Of a stretch of 64,000 nt of DNA, positions 27,783 to 36,732 are shown one piece after another. Every line of letters starts with the position of its first letter. Within the stretch, counting starts at the first letter, position 1. A program made the translations under genes and the position numbers. The stretch is from an uncultured Algibacter sp. (GTDB lineage Bacteria > Bacteroidota > Bacteroidia > Flavobacteriales > Flavobacteriaceae). A model generated the notes under the pieces. It worked only from the letters and a program-made list of their open reading frames with translations. It searched no databases and was not told where the DNA came from. The stretch covers positions 186,001-250,000 of the forward strand of contig NZ_CANKXK010000001.1 in the NCBI RefSeq assembly GCF_947487605.1. Direction: 5' to 3'.

Positions 27783-29327
27783 ATGAGTAAAACCGAAGAT
27801 TTTTTTAATTATATAACCGAAGGCAACAAAACAAAAGGTGATTTTATTCCTATTGGTGCTGCCATATTAGATGGTAAAACTGTTACAGGCGCTCATGTAA
27901 AAATCCCATTAAAAACCATGAATCGACATGGGTTAATCGCAGGAGCAACAGGTACAGGAAAAACAAAATCTTTACAAGTATTTGCTGAAAACTTAAGTAA
28001 TAAAGGAATTCCAGTTTTATTAATGGATATAAAAGGTGACTTAAGCGGGTTGGCACAACCGAGTCCAGGACATCCAAAAATAGACGAACGCCACGAGAAA
28101 ATAGGTTTACCTTTTGAACCAAAAAGTTTTCCTGTTGAAGTATTAACGCTTTCTGAACAGAATGGTGTAAGACTTAGAGCTACGGTAAGCGAATTTGGAC
28201 CTGTTTTATTATCGCGAATTTTAAATTTAACAGAGGCGCAATCTGGAGTTGTTGCCGTTTTATTCCAGTACTGTGACGATAATAAGTTACCTATTTTAGA
28301 TTTAAAAGATTTTAAAAAAATATTACACTACGCCACTAACGAAGGCAAACAGGAATTTACAAAAGCATACGGTAGAATTTCAACTGCTTCTACAGGAGCT
28401 ATTCTTCGAAAAATTATTGAATTAGAACAACAAGGCGCTAGTTTATTCTTTGGCGAAACTTCATTTGACACACAAGATTTATTGCGTATTGATGAAGATG
28501 GTAGAGGCTACATTAATATTATTAGACTAACAGATATTCAAGATAGACCAAAACTGTTTTCAACTTTTATGCTAAGTCTTTTAGCAGAAATATATTCTAC
28601 ATTTCCAGAACAAGGAGATAGTGATAGACCAGAACTAATTATGTTTATTGATGAGGCACATTTAATCTTTAATGAAGCCTCTAAACCCTTAATAAATCAA
28701 ATTGAAAGTATTGTTAAATTAATCCGAAGTAAAGGCGTTGGTTTATATTTTGTAACTCAAAACCCAACCGATGTACCGGAAGCTGTTTTAGGTCAATTAG
28801 GATTAAAAGTACAACATGCATTAAGAGCTTTTACAGCAAAAGACAGGAAAGCTATTAAGCTTACGGCTCAAAACTATCCAGATTCAGAATATTACGATAC
28901 AACAGATGTTTTAACTTCTTTAGGAATTGGTGAAGCCTTGGTATCTGCCTTAGACGAAAAAGGTCGCCCTACCCCACTTGCCGCAACTATGATGCGTGCG
29001 CCAATGAGTAGAATGGATGTATTAACCGATTTAGAACTTAATTCTCTTTTATCTGAATCGAAACTTGTAAAAAAATATAATACAACAATAGATAGAGAAA
29101 GTGCCTATGAAATGCTTAATGAAAAAATTAAGTTAGCAGAAGCAGAAGAAGCAAAAGAACAAGCCAAAAAAGAACGCGAAGCACTTAAGAAAGCAGAGTC
29201 TAAAAGAAAAGCTCCTGCAACCAGAAGACGTAGTAGTACCCGAATGAATCCCATAGTTAAAGTTTTAACCAGTGCCACATTTATAAGAAGTGTTTTTGGT
29301 ATTTTAACTAAGGTTATGAAAAAATAA
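27783..29327 (+). CDS. HerA-like ATPase, DUF853 family
   Basis: 514 residues. The P-loop GATGTGKT is at 54-61 and the Walker B LIMFIDEAHL near 285; the flanking RHGLIAGATGTGKTKSLQV and later SKGVGLYFVTQNPTDVPEAVLGQLG are those of the DUF853 group (E. coli YjgR), members of the FtsK/HerA superfamily. From about 440 to 490 there is a Lys/Glu/Arg-rich coiled stretch ending in SKRKAPATRRRSSTRM, then a short hydrophobic tail. The role of these ATPases is not established; DNA or protein translocation is a reasonable guess from the superfamily. It diverges from queE. Confidence 0.88.
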   Translation: MSKTEDFFNYITEGNKTKGDFIPIGAAILDGKTVTGAHVKIPLKTMNRHGLIAGATGTGKTKSLQVFAENLSNKGIPVLLMDIKGDLSGLAQPSPGHPKIDERHEKIGLPFEPKSFPVEVLTLSEQNGVRLRATVSEFGPVLLSRILNLTEAQSGVVAVLFQYCDDNKLPILDLKDFKKILHYATNEGKQEFTKAYGRISTASTGAILRKIIELEQQGASLFFGETSFDTQDLLRIDEDGRGYINIIRLTDIQDRPKLFSTFMLSLLAEIYSTFPEQGDSDRPELIMFIDEAHLIFNEASKPLINQIESIVKLIRSKGVGLYFVTQNPTDVPEAVLGQLGLKVQHALRAFTAKDRKAIKLTAQNYPDSEYYDTTDVLTSLGIGEALVSALDEKGRPTPLAATMMRAPMSRMDVLTDLELNSLLSESKLVKKYNTTIDRESAYEMLNEKIKLAEAEEAKEQAKKEREALKKAESKRKAPATRRRSSTRMNPIVKVLTSATFIRSVFGILTKVMKK

Positions 29328-29370
29328 TTTCAGTAAATTTTTATTATACATTTTAAACCATATTCACTTA

Positions 29371-29928
29371 ATGAACAAACCATTTTTAGTCATCATTGTT
29401 TTCCTTTTATTTTTTATCGCTTGCAAAAACGAAAAAGACCCTTTTCATATAAGCAAACAACATGTTGGCTTTTTAACAGATTCAACACAAGTAAAGGATT
29501 TAGAAGTTATTTTTGCAAAAGACTCGCTTGTAAAGTTTACAAGTGGCGATGAGTTTGCAGGTAACATTAACAATATTCAAGTTTTTGAAAAAGGAGGAAA
29601 AAAATTATTAGTATTATCTCCTAAACATTCATTAGATTCTACTTCGGTAATTCAAAATGTGCAAATAGTAGATTCTAGATATAAAACAAGAGAAAATATT
29701 TCGTCACTAAGTACTTTTAAAGATATAACCAGTACCTATAAAGTCTCACGAATTAACAATTTAATTAATTCTGTAGTGGTTTTTGTAAATGAAATAAATG
29801 CAGCTTTCACCATTGACAAAAAAGAATTACCTGCGAACTTACGCTTTGATATGAACCTAACTATAGAGGCAACGCATATACCAGACAATGCAAAAATAAA
29901 ATACTTTTTCTTGAACTGGAATAACTAA
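29371..29928 (+). CDS. Small lipoprotein, function unknown
   Basis: 185 residues. The lipobox LFFIACKNEK gives a lipidated Cys at residue 18. The mature domain looks like an all-beta or mixed domain (FAKDSLVKFTSGDEFAGNINNIQVFEKGGKKLLVL) with no recognised family. It follows the HerA-like gene by 43 bp and precedes the YitT-like gene by 18 bp, so it may be part of the same transcript. Confidence 0.72.
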   Translation: MNKPFLVIIVFLLFFIACKNEKDPFHISKQHVGFLTDSTQVKDLEVIFAKDSLVKFTSGDEFAGNINNIQVFEKGGKKLLVLSPKHSLDSTSVIQNVQIVDSRYKTRENISSLSTFKDITSTYKVSRINNLINSVVVFVNEINAAFTIDKKELPANLRFDMNLTIEATHIPDNAKIKYFFLNWNN

Positions 29929-29946
29929 TTAAGTAAAAATAAAACT

Positions 29947-30921
29947 ATGAATCCATTTATTTCCAAGATATTAGTTGATGTTGCTCGTAAAAAGCTTGAG
30001 AACAAATATCATAAAAAGGAAATAAGTCAAAAGGAAATAGTTCCGCTTGTTCGAAACTTACAGGTTGAGCTAATACATACCATAAGAAAATATATATTTA
30101 TACTAATTGGAGTATTCTCAGCAGGGTTTGGATTAAAAGGGTTCTTATTACCTAACCGTTTTATTGATGGTGGTGCAACTGGAATTTCTTTATTATTAGA
30201 AAATATTACATCCATCGAACTTGGCGTTTTATTAATTATTATTAACCTCCCTTTTGTAATTCTTGCTTCAAAAACTATAAACCTTAAATTCGCTTTACGC
30301 AGTATTGTAGCCATAGCTTTGTTAGCATTAGTGGTTCATTTTGTTGATTATCCAACAATAACAGAAGACAAACTTTTAATTGCCGTTTTTGGAGGGTTCT
30401 TTTTAGGTCTAGGAATAGGAATGTCTATGAGAGGAGGTAGTGTAATTGATGGTACCGAAGTTTTAGCAATTTACTTAAGTAGAAAAACCTCTCTTACTGT
30501 AGGTGATGTTCTTTTACTTATAAATATTATTATCTTTTCATTTGGTGCCTACATTCTATCTGTCGAAACTGCTTTATACGCTATTCTAACCTATCTTGCA
30601 GCAGCCAAAACGGTTGATTTCGTAGTTGACGGTGTTGAAGAATATGTGGGCGTAACTATTATTTCTGAAAAACATGAAAATATTAGAATCATGCTAACCG
30701 AAAAATTAAGAAGAGCATGTACTATCTATGCAGGTAAAGGTGGTTTTGGAAAACACAAAGAAGGCTACGACAAAAATATAATTTACACAGTTGTTACACG
30801 TTTAGAACTACCCAAACTTAAAACTGAAATTGATAAAGTTGATAAAAAAGCCTTTCTTGTTATGGGTATTGTTAAAGATTTAAAAGGTGGTATGATTAAA
30901 CGTAAACCACTAAAAGATTGA
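29947..30921 (+). CDS. YitT family membrane protein with DUF2179 domain
   Basis: 324 residues. After an N-terminal extension of about 45 charged residues come five to six membrane segments with FGLKGFLLPNRFIDGGATGISLLL and GGFFLGLGIGMSMRGGSVIDGTEVLAIYL, typical of YitT/DUF161. The C-terminal DUF2179 domain (about 235-310) has YVGVTIISEKHENIRIML and GGFGKHKEGYDKNIIYTVV. It is a widespread membrane protein of uncertain transport function. The next gene starts 1 bp after its stop. Confidence 0.88.
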   Translation: MNPFISKILVDVARKKLENKYHKKEISQKEIVPLVRNLQVELIHTIRKYIFILIGVFSAGFGLKGFLLPNRFIDGGATGISLLLENITSIELGVLLIIINLPFVILASKTINLKFALRSIVAIALLALVVHFVDYPTITEDKLLIAVFGGFFLGLGIGMSMRGGSVIDGTEVLAIYLSRKTSLTVGDVLLLINIIIFSFGAYILSVETALYAILTYLAAAKTVDFVVDGVEEYVGVTIISEKHENIRIMLTEKLRRACTIYAGKGGFGKHKEGYDKNIIYTVVTRLELPKLKTEIDKVDKKAFLVMGIVKDLKGGMIKRKPLKD

Positions 30922-30922
30922 A

Positions 30923-31288
30923 ATGAAAAAATATCAAATTCAAGATAATCCTTTTGTGGTTCCAACAGATGACGGCAAAATTATTAATGAACATTTTGGA
31001 TTAGCCACTAATGGGAATTCCCAAATAAGCATTGCCCATATGAAAGCTCCCGCAGGATGGAGCGAACCATTTCAAACTCCAAAATTTGATGAATACACCT
31101 TTATAATTAAAGGCAAAAAGCAATTTATAATTGAAGACGAAATAATTGTATTAGAAGCTGGTCAATCTATAAAAATAAAAAAGAATACGCGTGTTCAATA
31201 TTCTAATCCATTTACCGAAATGTGTGAATACATAGCTATTTGCCTACCTGCATTTTCAATGGATTTAGTAAATAGAGAAGATATATGA
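30923..31288 (+). CDS. Cupin-domain protein
   Basis: 121 residues with a single cupin barrel: PAGWSEPFQTPKFDEYTFIIKGKKQF forms motif 1 (without the usual second His; residues are E and T) and VLEAGQSIKIKKNTRVQYSNP motif 2. Metal ligands are incomplete compared with a canonical cupin, so the metal site may be altered. Function unknown. It overlaps the next gene by 4 bp (ATGA), so the two are translationally coupled. Confidence 0.78.
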   Translation: MKKYQIQDNPFVVPTDDGKIINEHFGLATNGNSQISIAHMKAPAGWSEPFQTPKFDEYTFIIKGKKQFIIEDEIIVLEAGQSIKIKKNTRVQYSNPFTEMCEYIAICLPAFSMDLVNREDI

Positions 31289-32112
31289 AACTCGTTATAG
31301 CTAAAATCACAGGTTTTTTTATAAACATTATCGCATATATTTCTCCAAATTATGCAGCTAGGTTAGCCATAAATTTGTTTAGCACTCCTAGAAAAGGCAA
31401 ACTCACAGAAGAAGCAACCAACTTTTTAAATTCTGCATTTCAAGAAGACGTAACTTTTAAAAACTCTTCTATAATGACTTACCGATGGTTGGGTGACAAA
31501 GAAACAATTTTATTAGTGCATGGGTGGGAAAGTAATTCGTTTCGGTGGAAAGATTTAATCGAATCACTAAAATCTCAAGGTTTTCATGTCATTGCTTTAG
31601 ATGCCCCTGCGCATGGCAAATCTGGTGGTAAATCATTTAACGTAATAGATTATGCAGAATGCATATATCTAGTTGCTAAAAAATTTAAAGTAAATATAAT
31701 TGTTGGGCATTCACTTGGAGGTATGGCGGCTGTATTATTTCAGTATAAATACAAACTACCAAATTTAAGAAGAATTGCTTTACTGGGTGCACCATCTAAT
31801 TATGAAGGAGTTTTTAACCGTTATATAAATATGATGAGCTATCATAAACCATTGGTTAAAAGCATCAATGATTTTGCTTTAAAACGATTTGGAAACTTAC
31901 CCGAATATTATGATACTGCTATGTTTTCAAACGAGTTAAATGCTAAAGGATTGATAATTCACGATTTGGGAGATAATATTATTCCGTACGAAGATGCTTT
32001 AGATTATAGTAAAAACTTTAGAGAAGCAAAGCTTATATCTACTAAAAATCATGATCACAGTTTAAAATCTGAAGAAATTGATAAATACATTATAGAATTT
32101 ATTACAGATTAG
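31285..32112 (+). CDS. Alpha/beta-fold hydrolase
   Basis: 275 residues. LLVHGWESNSFRWKDLIESL (about 74-93) supplies the oxyanion-hole HG, GHSLGG near 141-146 the nucleophile Ser, HDLGDNIIPYEDA the acid, and NHDHS near 255 the catalytic His. This is a soluble esterase/lipase-like enzyme with an N-terminal helix that might touch the membrane (AKITGFFINIIAYI). No substrate can be assigned. It overlaps the cupin gene by 4 bp and is 16 bp before rluF. Confidence 0.87.
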   Translation: MKLVIAKITGFFINIIAYISPNYAARLAINLFSTPRKGKLTEEATNFLNSAFQEDVTFKNSSIMTYRWLGDKETILLVHGWESNSFRWKDLIESLKSQGFHVIALDAPAHGKSGGKSFNVIDYAECIYLVAKKFKVNIIVGHSLGGMAAVLFQYKYKLPNLRRIALLGAPSNYEGVFNRYINMMSYHKPLVKSINDFALKRFGNLPEYYDTAMFSNELNAKGLIIHDLGDNIIPYEDALDYSKNFREAKLISTKNHDHSLKSEEIDKYIIEFITD

Positions 32113-32128
32113 AATATTCTAAAAAAAA

Positions 32129-32893
32129 ATGGGAGAAGAATTAAAACGGATAAATAAATTTCTAAGTGAAGCTGGTTATTGTTCGCGCAGAGAGGCCGAT
32201 AAACTAATTGATGCAGGAAGGGTGACTATAAATGGTATTGTTCCAGAAATGGGTACAAAAATTAGTAAAGATGATGTAGTGGCTGTTGATGGTAAAGAAA
32301 TATCCAATAATAAAACATCGTTTGTTTATTTAGCATTCAACAAACCAATTGGTATTGTCTGTACTACTGATACTCGTGTAGAAAAGGATAATATTATCGA
32401 TTTTATAAACTATCCCAAACGAATTTTTCCCATAGGCAGACTCGATAAGCCAAGTGAAGGACTTATACTTCTTACAGATGATGGCGATATTGTAAATAAA
32501 ATTCTTAGAGCGAGTAACAATCATGAAAAAGAATATATTGTAACAGTAGATAAACCAATTTCACAAACGTTTATTCAAAGAATGTCAGGTGGTATTCCAC
32601 TAATAGATTTGGGCAAGACAACAAACCCCTGTATTGTAAAAAAAACAGGCAAATTTGAATTTAAAATTATACTAACTCAAGGTTTAAATAGGCAAATTAG
32701 ACGCATGTGCGAATATTTGAATTATGAAGTAGAAACACTTAAAAGGGTTCGAATAATGAATGTCAAGTTAGACATCCCTTTAGGTTCTTATAGAGAACTT
32801 ACTAAGGATGAGTTTAATGAATTAAATTCCTTAATTTCTAATTCAACAAAAGAATTTAAACCGTGGATGAGAAGCGATAAAAAAAATGAATGA
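32129..32893 (+). CDS. rluF: 23S rRNA pseudouridine synthase RluF-like
   Basis: 254 residues. An S4 RNA-binding domain ([20 protein letters not shown], 5-24) precedes the RsuA/RluF-type catalytic domain with [17 protein letters not shown], where D106 is the catalytic Asp. The ending [27 protein letters not shown] is the conserved family loop. E. coli RluF modifies U2604 of 23S rRNA; the length and the [11 protein letters not shown] segment favour RluF over RsuA or RluB. It overlaps the downstream VOC gene by 8 bp. Confidence 0.88.
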   Translation: MGEELKRINKFLSEAGYCSRREADKLIDAGRVTINGIVPEMGTKISKDDVVAVDGKEISNNKTSFVYLAFNKPIGIVCTTDTRVEKDNIIDFINYPKRIFPIGRLDKPSEGLILLTDDGDIVNKILRASNNHEKEYIVTVDKPISQTFIQRMSGGIPLIDLGKTTNPCIVKKTGKFEFKIILTQGLNRQIRRMCEYLNYEVETLKRVRIMNVKLDIPLGSYRELTKDEFNELNSLISNSTKEFKPWMRSDKKNE

Positions 32894-33314
32894 AAATACA
32901 CCTCCTTTTCATTTAGCAATCCCTGTTTTCAACCTTAATGAATGTCGCGTATTTTATCGAGATATTTTAGGCTGCGAAGAAGGAAGAAGTAGCGACCATT
33001 GGATTGATTTTAACTTCTTTGGGCATCAATTAGTTATTCATTATAAACCCAAATTAGAAATTCTTGATTTACATACAAATCCAGTTGATGGTAAAAATGT
33101 CCCTGTTCCACATTTTGGTGTTGTTTTAACTTGGAAAGACTTTCATTCGTTAGCAGAGCATCTAAAAAATAAACAGATAAAATTTGTAATAGAACCTTAT
33201 GTGCGTTTTGAGGGTCTCGTAGGTGAACAAGCTACAATGTTTTTTTATGACCCTTCTGGAAACGCTCTTGAATTTAAAGCTTTCAAAGACATGTCTCAAT
33301 TATTTGCTAAATAA
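32886..33314 (+). CDS. Glyoxalase/VOC superfamily protein
   Basis: 142 residues with two beta-alpha-beta-beta-beta units: [20 protein letters not shown] opens the first with the likely metal His, and [18 protein letters not shown] the second, ending in [15 protein letters not shown] with the Glu ligand. This arrangement is usual for VOC dioxygenase/lyase-like enzymes. Substrate unknown. It overlaps rluF by 8 bp and overlaps the convergent membrane-protein gene by 8 bp at its other end. Confidence 0.86.
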   Translation: MNENTPPFHLAIPVFNLNECRVFYRDILGCEEGRSSDHWIDFNFFGHQLVIHYKPKLEILDLHTNPVDGKNVPVPHFGVVLTWKDFHSLAEHLKNKQIKFVIEPYVRFEGLVGEQATMFFYDPSGNALEFKAFKDMSQLFAK

Positions 33315-34044
33315 CTTGAGTCTTTTTCTTCGTTTTACTTTTTAAATAAAACGGTAAATAAATCAATACAAAATAAGGGAATATTATCAACTGTCCTACA
33401 AGTATATAATAAGGCCACTCGCCAAAATAATCTAATAATGATGCTGTTACTGGCTTCTCATTCAAATAGAAATAATTAGAATTAAATATATAGTTAATTA
33501 GTACCATAGCAATAACGTACACTTGCAACGCTAAAAAAGACTTTACTACACTTTTAAAAACTGGACGCATATGAAATACAAAAGTCGCATAGAAAACAAC
33601 AATTAACAAGCCAAGATGTACGAACCAATATCTATAATAATCCAGTGAAGACGTATCGTTAACAACGTCTGGTGTAATAACAGCTTGAAGCGTCCCTCCT
33701 ACTATCCAGAACAACAATATTTCATACATCCAATACTTTTTATAATAAGTAAATAATGGAATGGTAAGTCCGAGTAAACTACATAAATGAAAAGGCAAAT
33801 CGGTTGCGAGATTATAGTTTCCAGAACTGATTTTATAAGTATCGTTTATAATTACAATAGAACTAATAAAGCAAGCAAAAATATGGATTACTCTTTTTTG
33901 CTGAAGACTGTTACCATTATTTCTAAAGTAATTTATAAATAGACCACCAGCTAGTATAGCTAATCCAATGGGCATTAAATGAAGTAAACTTCCAATAACA
34001 ACTTTTGATAATAAAAAAATTGCATTACAAATCAATAAATTCAT
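33307..34044 (-). CDS. TIGR02206-like membrane protein (YwaF type)
   Basis: 245 residues, six to seven membrane segments. [20 protein letters not shown] and [23 protein letters not shown] are the conserved part of this Bacillota/Bacteroidota family of unknown function. It converges on the VOC gene with an 8-bp overlap of coding ends and lies 30 bp after folD on the same strand. Confidence 0.82.
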   Translation of the reverse strand: MNLLICNAIFLLSKVVIGSLLHLMPIGLAILAGGLFINYFRNNGNSLQQKRVIHIFACFISSIVIINDTYKISSGNYNLATDLPFHLCSLLGLTIPLFTYYKKYWMYEILLFWIVGGTLQAVITPDVVNDTSSLDYYRYWFVHLGLLIVVFYATFVFHMRPVFKSVVKSFLALQVYVIAMVLINYIFNSNYFYLNEKPVTASLLDYFGEWPYYILVGQLIIFPYFVLIYLPFYLKSKTKKKTQVI

Positions 34045-34074
34045 AATGCAATTTAAGCAAATCTATTTTTAAGA

Positions 34075-34953
34075 TTAAAGCAAATGCCTTTCTCTTGCTA
34101 GTAATGTATTTTTAAGCAACATAGCAATTGTCATTGGGCCTACACCTCCAGGTACAGGGGTTATATAACTTGCTTTTTTACTAACACTCTCAAACTCTAC
34201 ATCTCCAGCGAGTCTGTATCCGTTCTTTTTAGTTGCATCGGGTACACGTGTAATACCAACGTCAATAATCACAACATCTTCCTTTACCATATCACCAGTT
34301 AGAAACTCTGAAATACCAATCGCAGCAACTATAATATCTGCACTTTTGGTGATTTCTTCTAAATTTTTAGAACGACTATGAACAACCGTAACTGTGGCAT
34401 CTCCAGCTTTTCTTTTCTGACTCATTAAAATGCTCATAGGGCGACCGACAATATGACTTCTCCCCATAACAACTACATTCTTACCAGAGGTTTCAATTTG
34501 ATACCTTTCTAGTAACTCCATAATTCCATAAGGTGTCGCTGGCAAAAAGGTTGGTAAATCTAAAGTCATTCTACCTACATTTGTTGGATGGAAACCGTCA
34601 ACATCTTTATTTGGGTCTACAGCCATTAGAACTTTTTGTTCATCAATTTGTTTAGGTAATGGCAACTGCACAATAAAACCATCAATATCATCATTAGTGT
34701 TTAACGCATGTATTTCTTCTAATAACTCTTCTTCCGAAGTATATTCTGGTAATTCAATTAAAGTTGATTTAAAACCAATACGTTCACATGCTTTTACTTT
34801 AGCATTCACATAGGTCATACTTGCGCCATCTGAACCTACCAAAATTGCAGCAAGATGCGGTACTTTCTCTCCTTTTGAAACCATTGACTTTACATGGTCT
34901 GCGATTTCTTCTTTTATATCGTTACTTACTTTTTTTCCGTCTAGGATAGTCAT
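34075..34953 (-). CDS. folD: Bifunctional methylenetetrahydrofolate dehydrogenase/cyclohydrolase
   Basis: 292 residues. [14 protein letters not shown] carries the catalytic Lys region, and [13 protein letters not shown] and [15 protein letters not shown] the folate site; NAD(P) binding is shown by [17 protein letters not shown]. The ending [20 protein letters not shown] is invariant in FolD. The enzyme interconverts 5,10-methylene-THF and 10-formyl-THF in the cytosol. It is downstream of ffh on the same strand. Confidence 0.96.
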   Translation of the reverse strand: MTILDGKKVSNDIKEEIADHVKSMVSKGEKVPHLAAILVGSDGASMTYVNAKVKACERIGFKSTLIELPEYTSEEELLEEIHALNTNDDIDGFIVQLPLPKQIDEQKVLMAVDPNKDVDGFHPTNVGRMTLDLPTFLPATPYGIMELLERYQIETSGKNVVVMGRSHIVGRPMSILMSQKRKAGDATVTVVHSRSKNLEEITKSADIIVAAIGISEFLTGDMVKEDVVIIDVGITRVPDATKKNGYRLAGDVEFESVSKKASYITPVPGGVGPMTIAMLLKNTLLARERHLL

Positions 34954-34977
34954 TCAATTTATATTTAGATATATTCT

Positions 34978-35010
34978 TTAAGATGCTTCGACTACGCTCG
35001 GCATAACATA
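34978..35010. repeat. Fragment of a dispersed intergenic repeat
   Basis: CTTCGACTACGCTCGGCATA resembles the TTTCGACTGCGCTCAAGG fragment at 53.9 kb and the TCGACA-rich parts of elements A and C. It is a short remnant between folD and ffh. Confidence 0.45.
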
Positions 35011-35029
35011 GTTCTAGCTTCTAACAAAA

Positions 35030-36358
35030 TTAACGCATGTTCTTCATCATCTGCATCATCTTTTTACCACCACCACCTTGCATCATCTTCATCATTTTAC
35101 TCATTTGGTTAAATTGTTTTAAAAGCTGATTTACCTCTTGAACAGATGTTCCCGAACCACTACCAATACGTTTTTTTCTACTTGCGTTAATTATTGATGG
35201 ATTTGCTCGCTCTTTGGGTGTCATTGAATGAATAATAGCTTCAATACCTTTAAATGCATCATCATCAATGTCGACATCTTTCATCATTTTTCCAGCACCA
35301 GGAATCATTCCAACAAGATCCTTCATGTTTCCCATTTTCTTTATTTGCTGAATCTGTTTTAAGAAATCGTCAAACCCAAATTGGTTTTTTGCTATTTTCT
35401 TTTGAAGTTTTCTTGCTTCAACTTCATCAAATTGTTCTTGTGCTCTTTCAACTAAAGACACCACGTCTCCCATACCAAGAATACGATCTGCCATACGCGA
35501 CGGATAGAACACATCAATAGCTTCCATCTTTTCACCTGTACCAATAAATTTAATTGGTTTGTTGACTACAGATTTAATTGAAATTGCGGCACCACCTCGA
35601 GTATCACCATCTAATTTGGTAAGGATTACCCCATCAAAATTAAGAATATCATTAAAAGCTTTTGCAGTATTAACCGCATCTTGCCCTGTCATAGAATCTA
35701 CTACAAACAAAGTTTCTTGAGGTTGAATAGCTTTGTGAATATTCGATATCTCAGTCATCATCGCCTCATCAACCGCTAAACGACCTGCTGTATCAATTAT
35801 AACAACATTAAACCCATTTGCTTTTGCATGTGCGATAGCAGCCTTAGATATGGCAACTGGATCATTATTTCCTCTATCGCTAAAAACTTCAACACCTATT
35901 TGTTCTCCTACAATATGTAGTTGATCTATCGCAGCTGGACGATACACATCACATGCAACTAATAAAGGTTTTTTAGTTTTTTTATTTTTAAGATAGTTAG
36001 CTAGCTTTCCTGAAAAAGTCGTTTTACCCGAACCTTGCAAACCAGACATTAAAATAACACTTGGTGTACCCGATAGATTTACCCCTTCGGCATCGCCACC
36101 CATAAGTTGCGTTAATTCGTCCTTAACAATTTTTACCATTAACTGCCCAGGCTGTAATGTTGTTAATACATTTTGACCTAAAGCTTTTTCTTTTACCTTA
36201 TTGGTAAAATCTTTGGCTATTTTAAAATTAACATCGGCATCAAGTAAAGCACGTCGTACTTCTTTTAAAGTTTCGGCAACATTTACTTCAGTAATGCTAC
36301 CATGTCCCTTTAGTACGTGTAAGGCTTTATCTAATTTATCGCTTAAATTATTAAACAT
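35030..36358 (-). CDS. ffh: Signal recognition particle protein Ffh
   Basis: 442 residues. The N and G domains carry the P-loop GLQGSGKTTFSGKLA near 108, DTAGRLAVDE near 190 and TKLDGDTRGGAA near 247; the C-terminal M domain is Met-rich (KMMKMMQGGGGKKMMQMMKN), as needed to bind signal sequences and 4.5S RNA. It targets nascent membrane proteins to the SecYEG/YidC machinery, parts of which (secDF, yidC) are elsewhere in this window. A TACTTTTG box (complement of 36384-36391) lies 25 nt before the start. Confidence 0.96.
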   Translation of the reverse strand: MFNNLSDKLDKALHVLKGHGSITEVNVAETLKEVRRALLDADVNFKIAKDFTNKVKEKALGQNVLTTLQPGQLMVKIVKDELTQLMGGDAEGVNLSGTPSVILMSGLQGSGKTTFSGKLANYLKNKKTKKPLLVACDVYRPAAIDQLHIVGEQIGVEVFSDRGNNDPVAISKAAIAHAKANGFNVVIIDTAGRLAVDEAMMTEISNIHKAIQPQETLFVVDSMTGQDAVNTAKAFNDILNFDGVILTKLDGDTRGGAAISIKSVVNKPIKFIGTGEKMEAIDVFYPSRMADRILGMGDVVSLVERAQEQFDEVEARKLQKKIAKNQFGFDDFLKQIQQIKKMGNMKDLVGMIPGAGKMMKDVDIDDDAFKGIEAIIHSMTPKERANPSIINASRKKRIGSGSGTSVQEVNQLLKQFNQMSKMMKMMQGGGGKKMMQMMKNMR

Positions 36359-36383
36359 AATTTTTCATTGAAATTTTAAGTTG

Positions 36384-36391
36384 CAAAAGTA
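36384..36391 (-). promoter_or_regulatory. Likely -7 promoter element of ffh
   Basis: Minus-strand TACTTTTG fits TAnnTTTG exactly and is 25 nt before the ATG, giving a leader of about 18-20 nt. No clear TTTG was found 19-21 nt further upstream. Confidence 0.45.
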
Positions 36392-36534
36392 AAGAAATAT
36401 TTTGTTTTTCTCTTTGATAGATATCCGTTTTCATAGGAATAACAAATAATTTGTTTCTCTAGTAAAAACTGGAAAGAAATATTAATTATTTAATGATTTT
36501 TATGTTATTGTAGAAGTCTCGCTAACAAAAAAAT

Positions 36535-36566
36535 AAAAAAAGGCTGTCAATTTTTATTTGACAGCC
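36535..36566 (-). terminator. Intrinsic terminator downstream of the repeat lipoprotein gene
   Basis: On the minus strand a perfect 9-bp stem GGCTGTCAA/TTGACAGCC (36558-36566, 36542-36550; 7-nt loop) is followed by seven T. It lies about 165 bp after the stop of the 36733-38496 gene, so the transcript has a long 3' UTR, which also contains an imperfect hairpin at 36694-36724. The rest of the 375-bp gap to ffh shows nothing else. Confidence 0.75.
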
Positions 36567-36732
36567 CTTATAAAGGAAATTTAGCTAACTAACCTATTAA
36601 ACCGAAGAGATAATATTTCCTTTTACCAAAACATAATAATTTTTTTTCAAATTTTTTATTAGATTACCACATTCGTGGGAATCCCAGTTTAATGGAATCC
36701 TCGAGAGATTTAGTCCCGAGGAATCTTTTGTA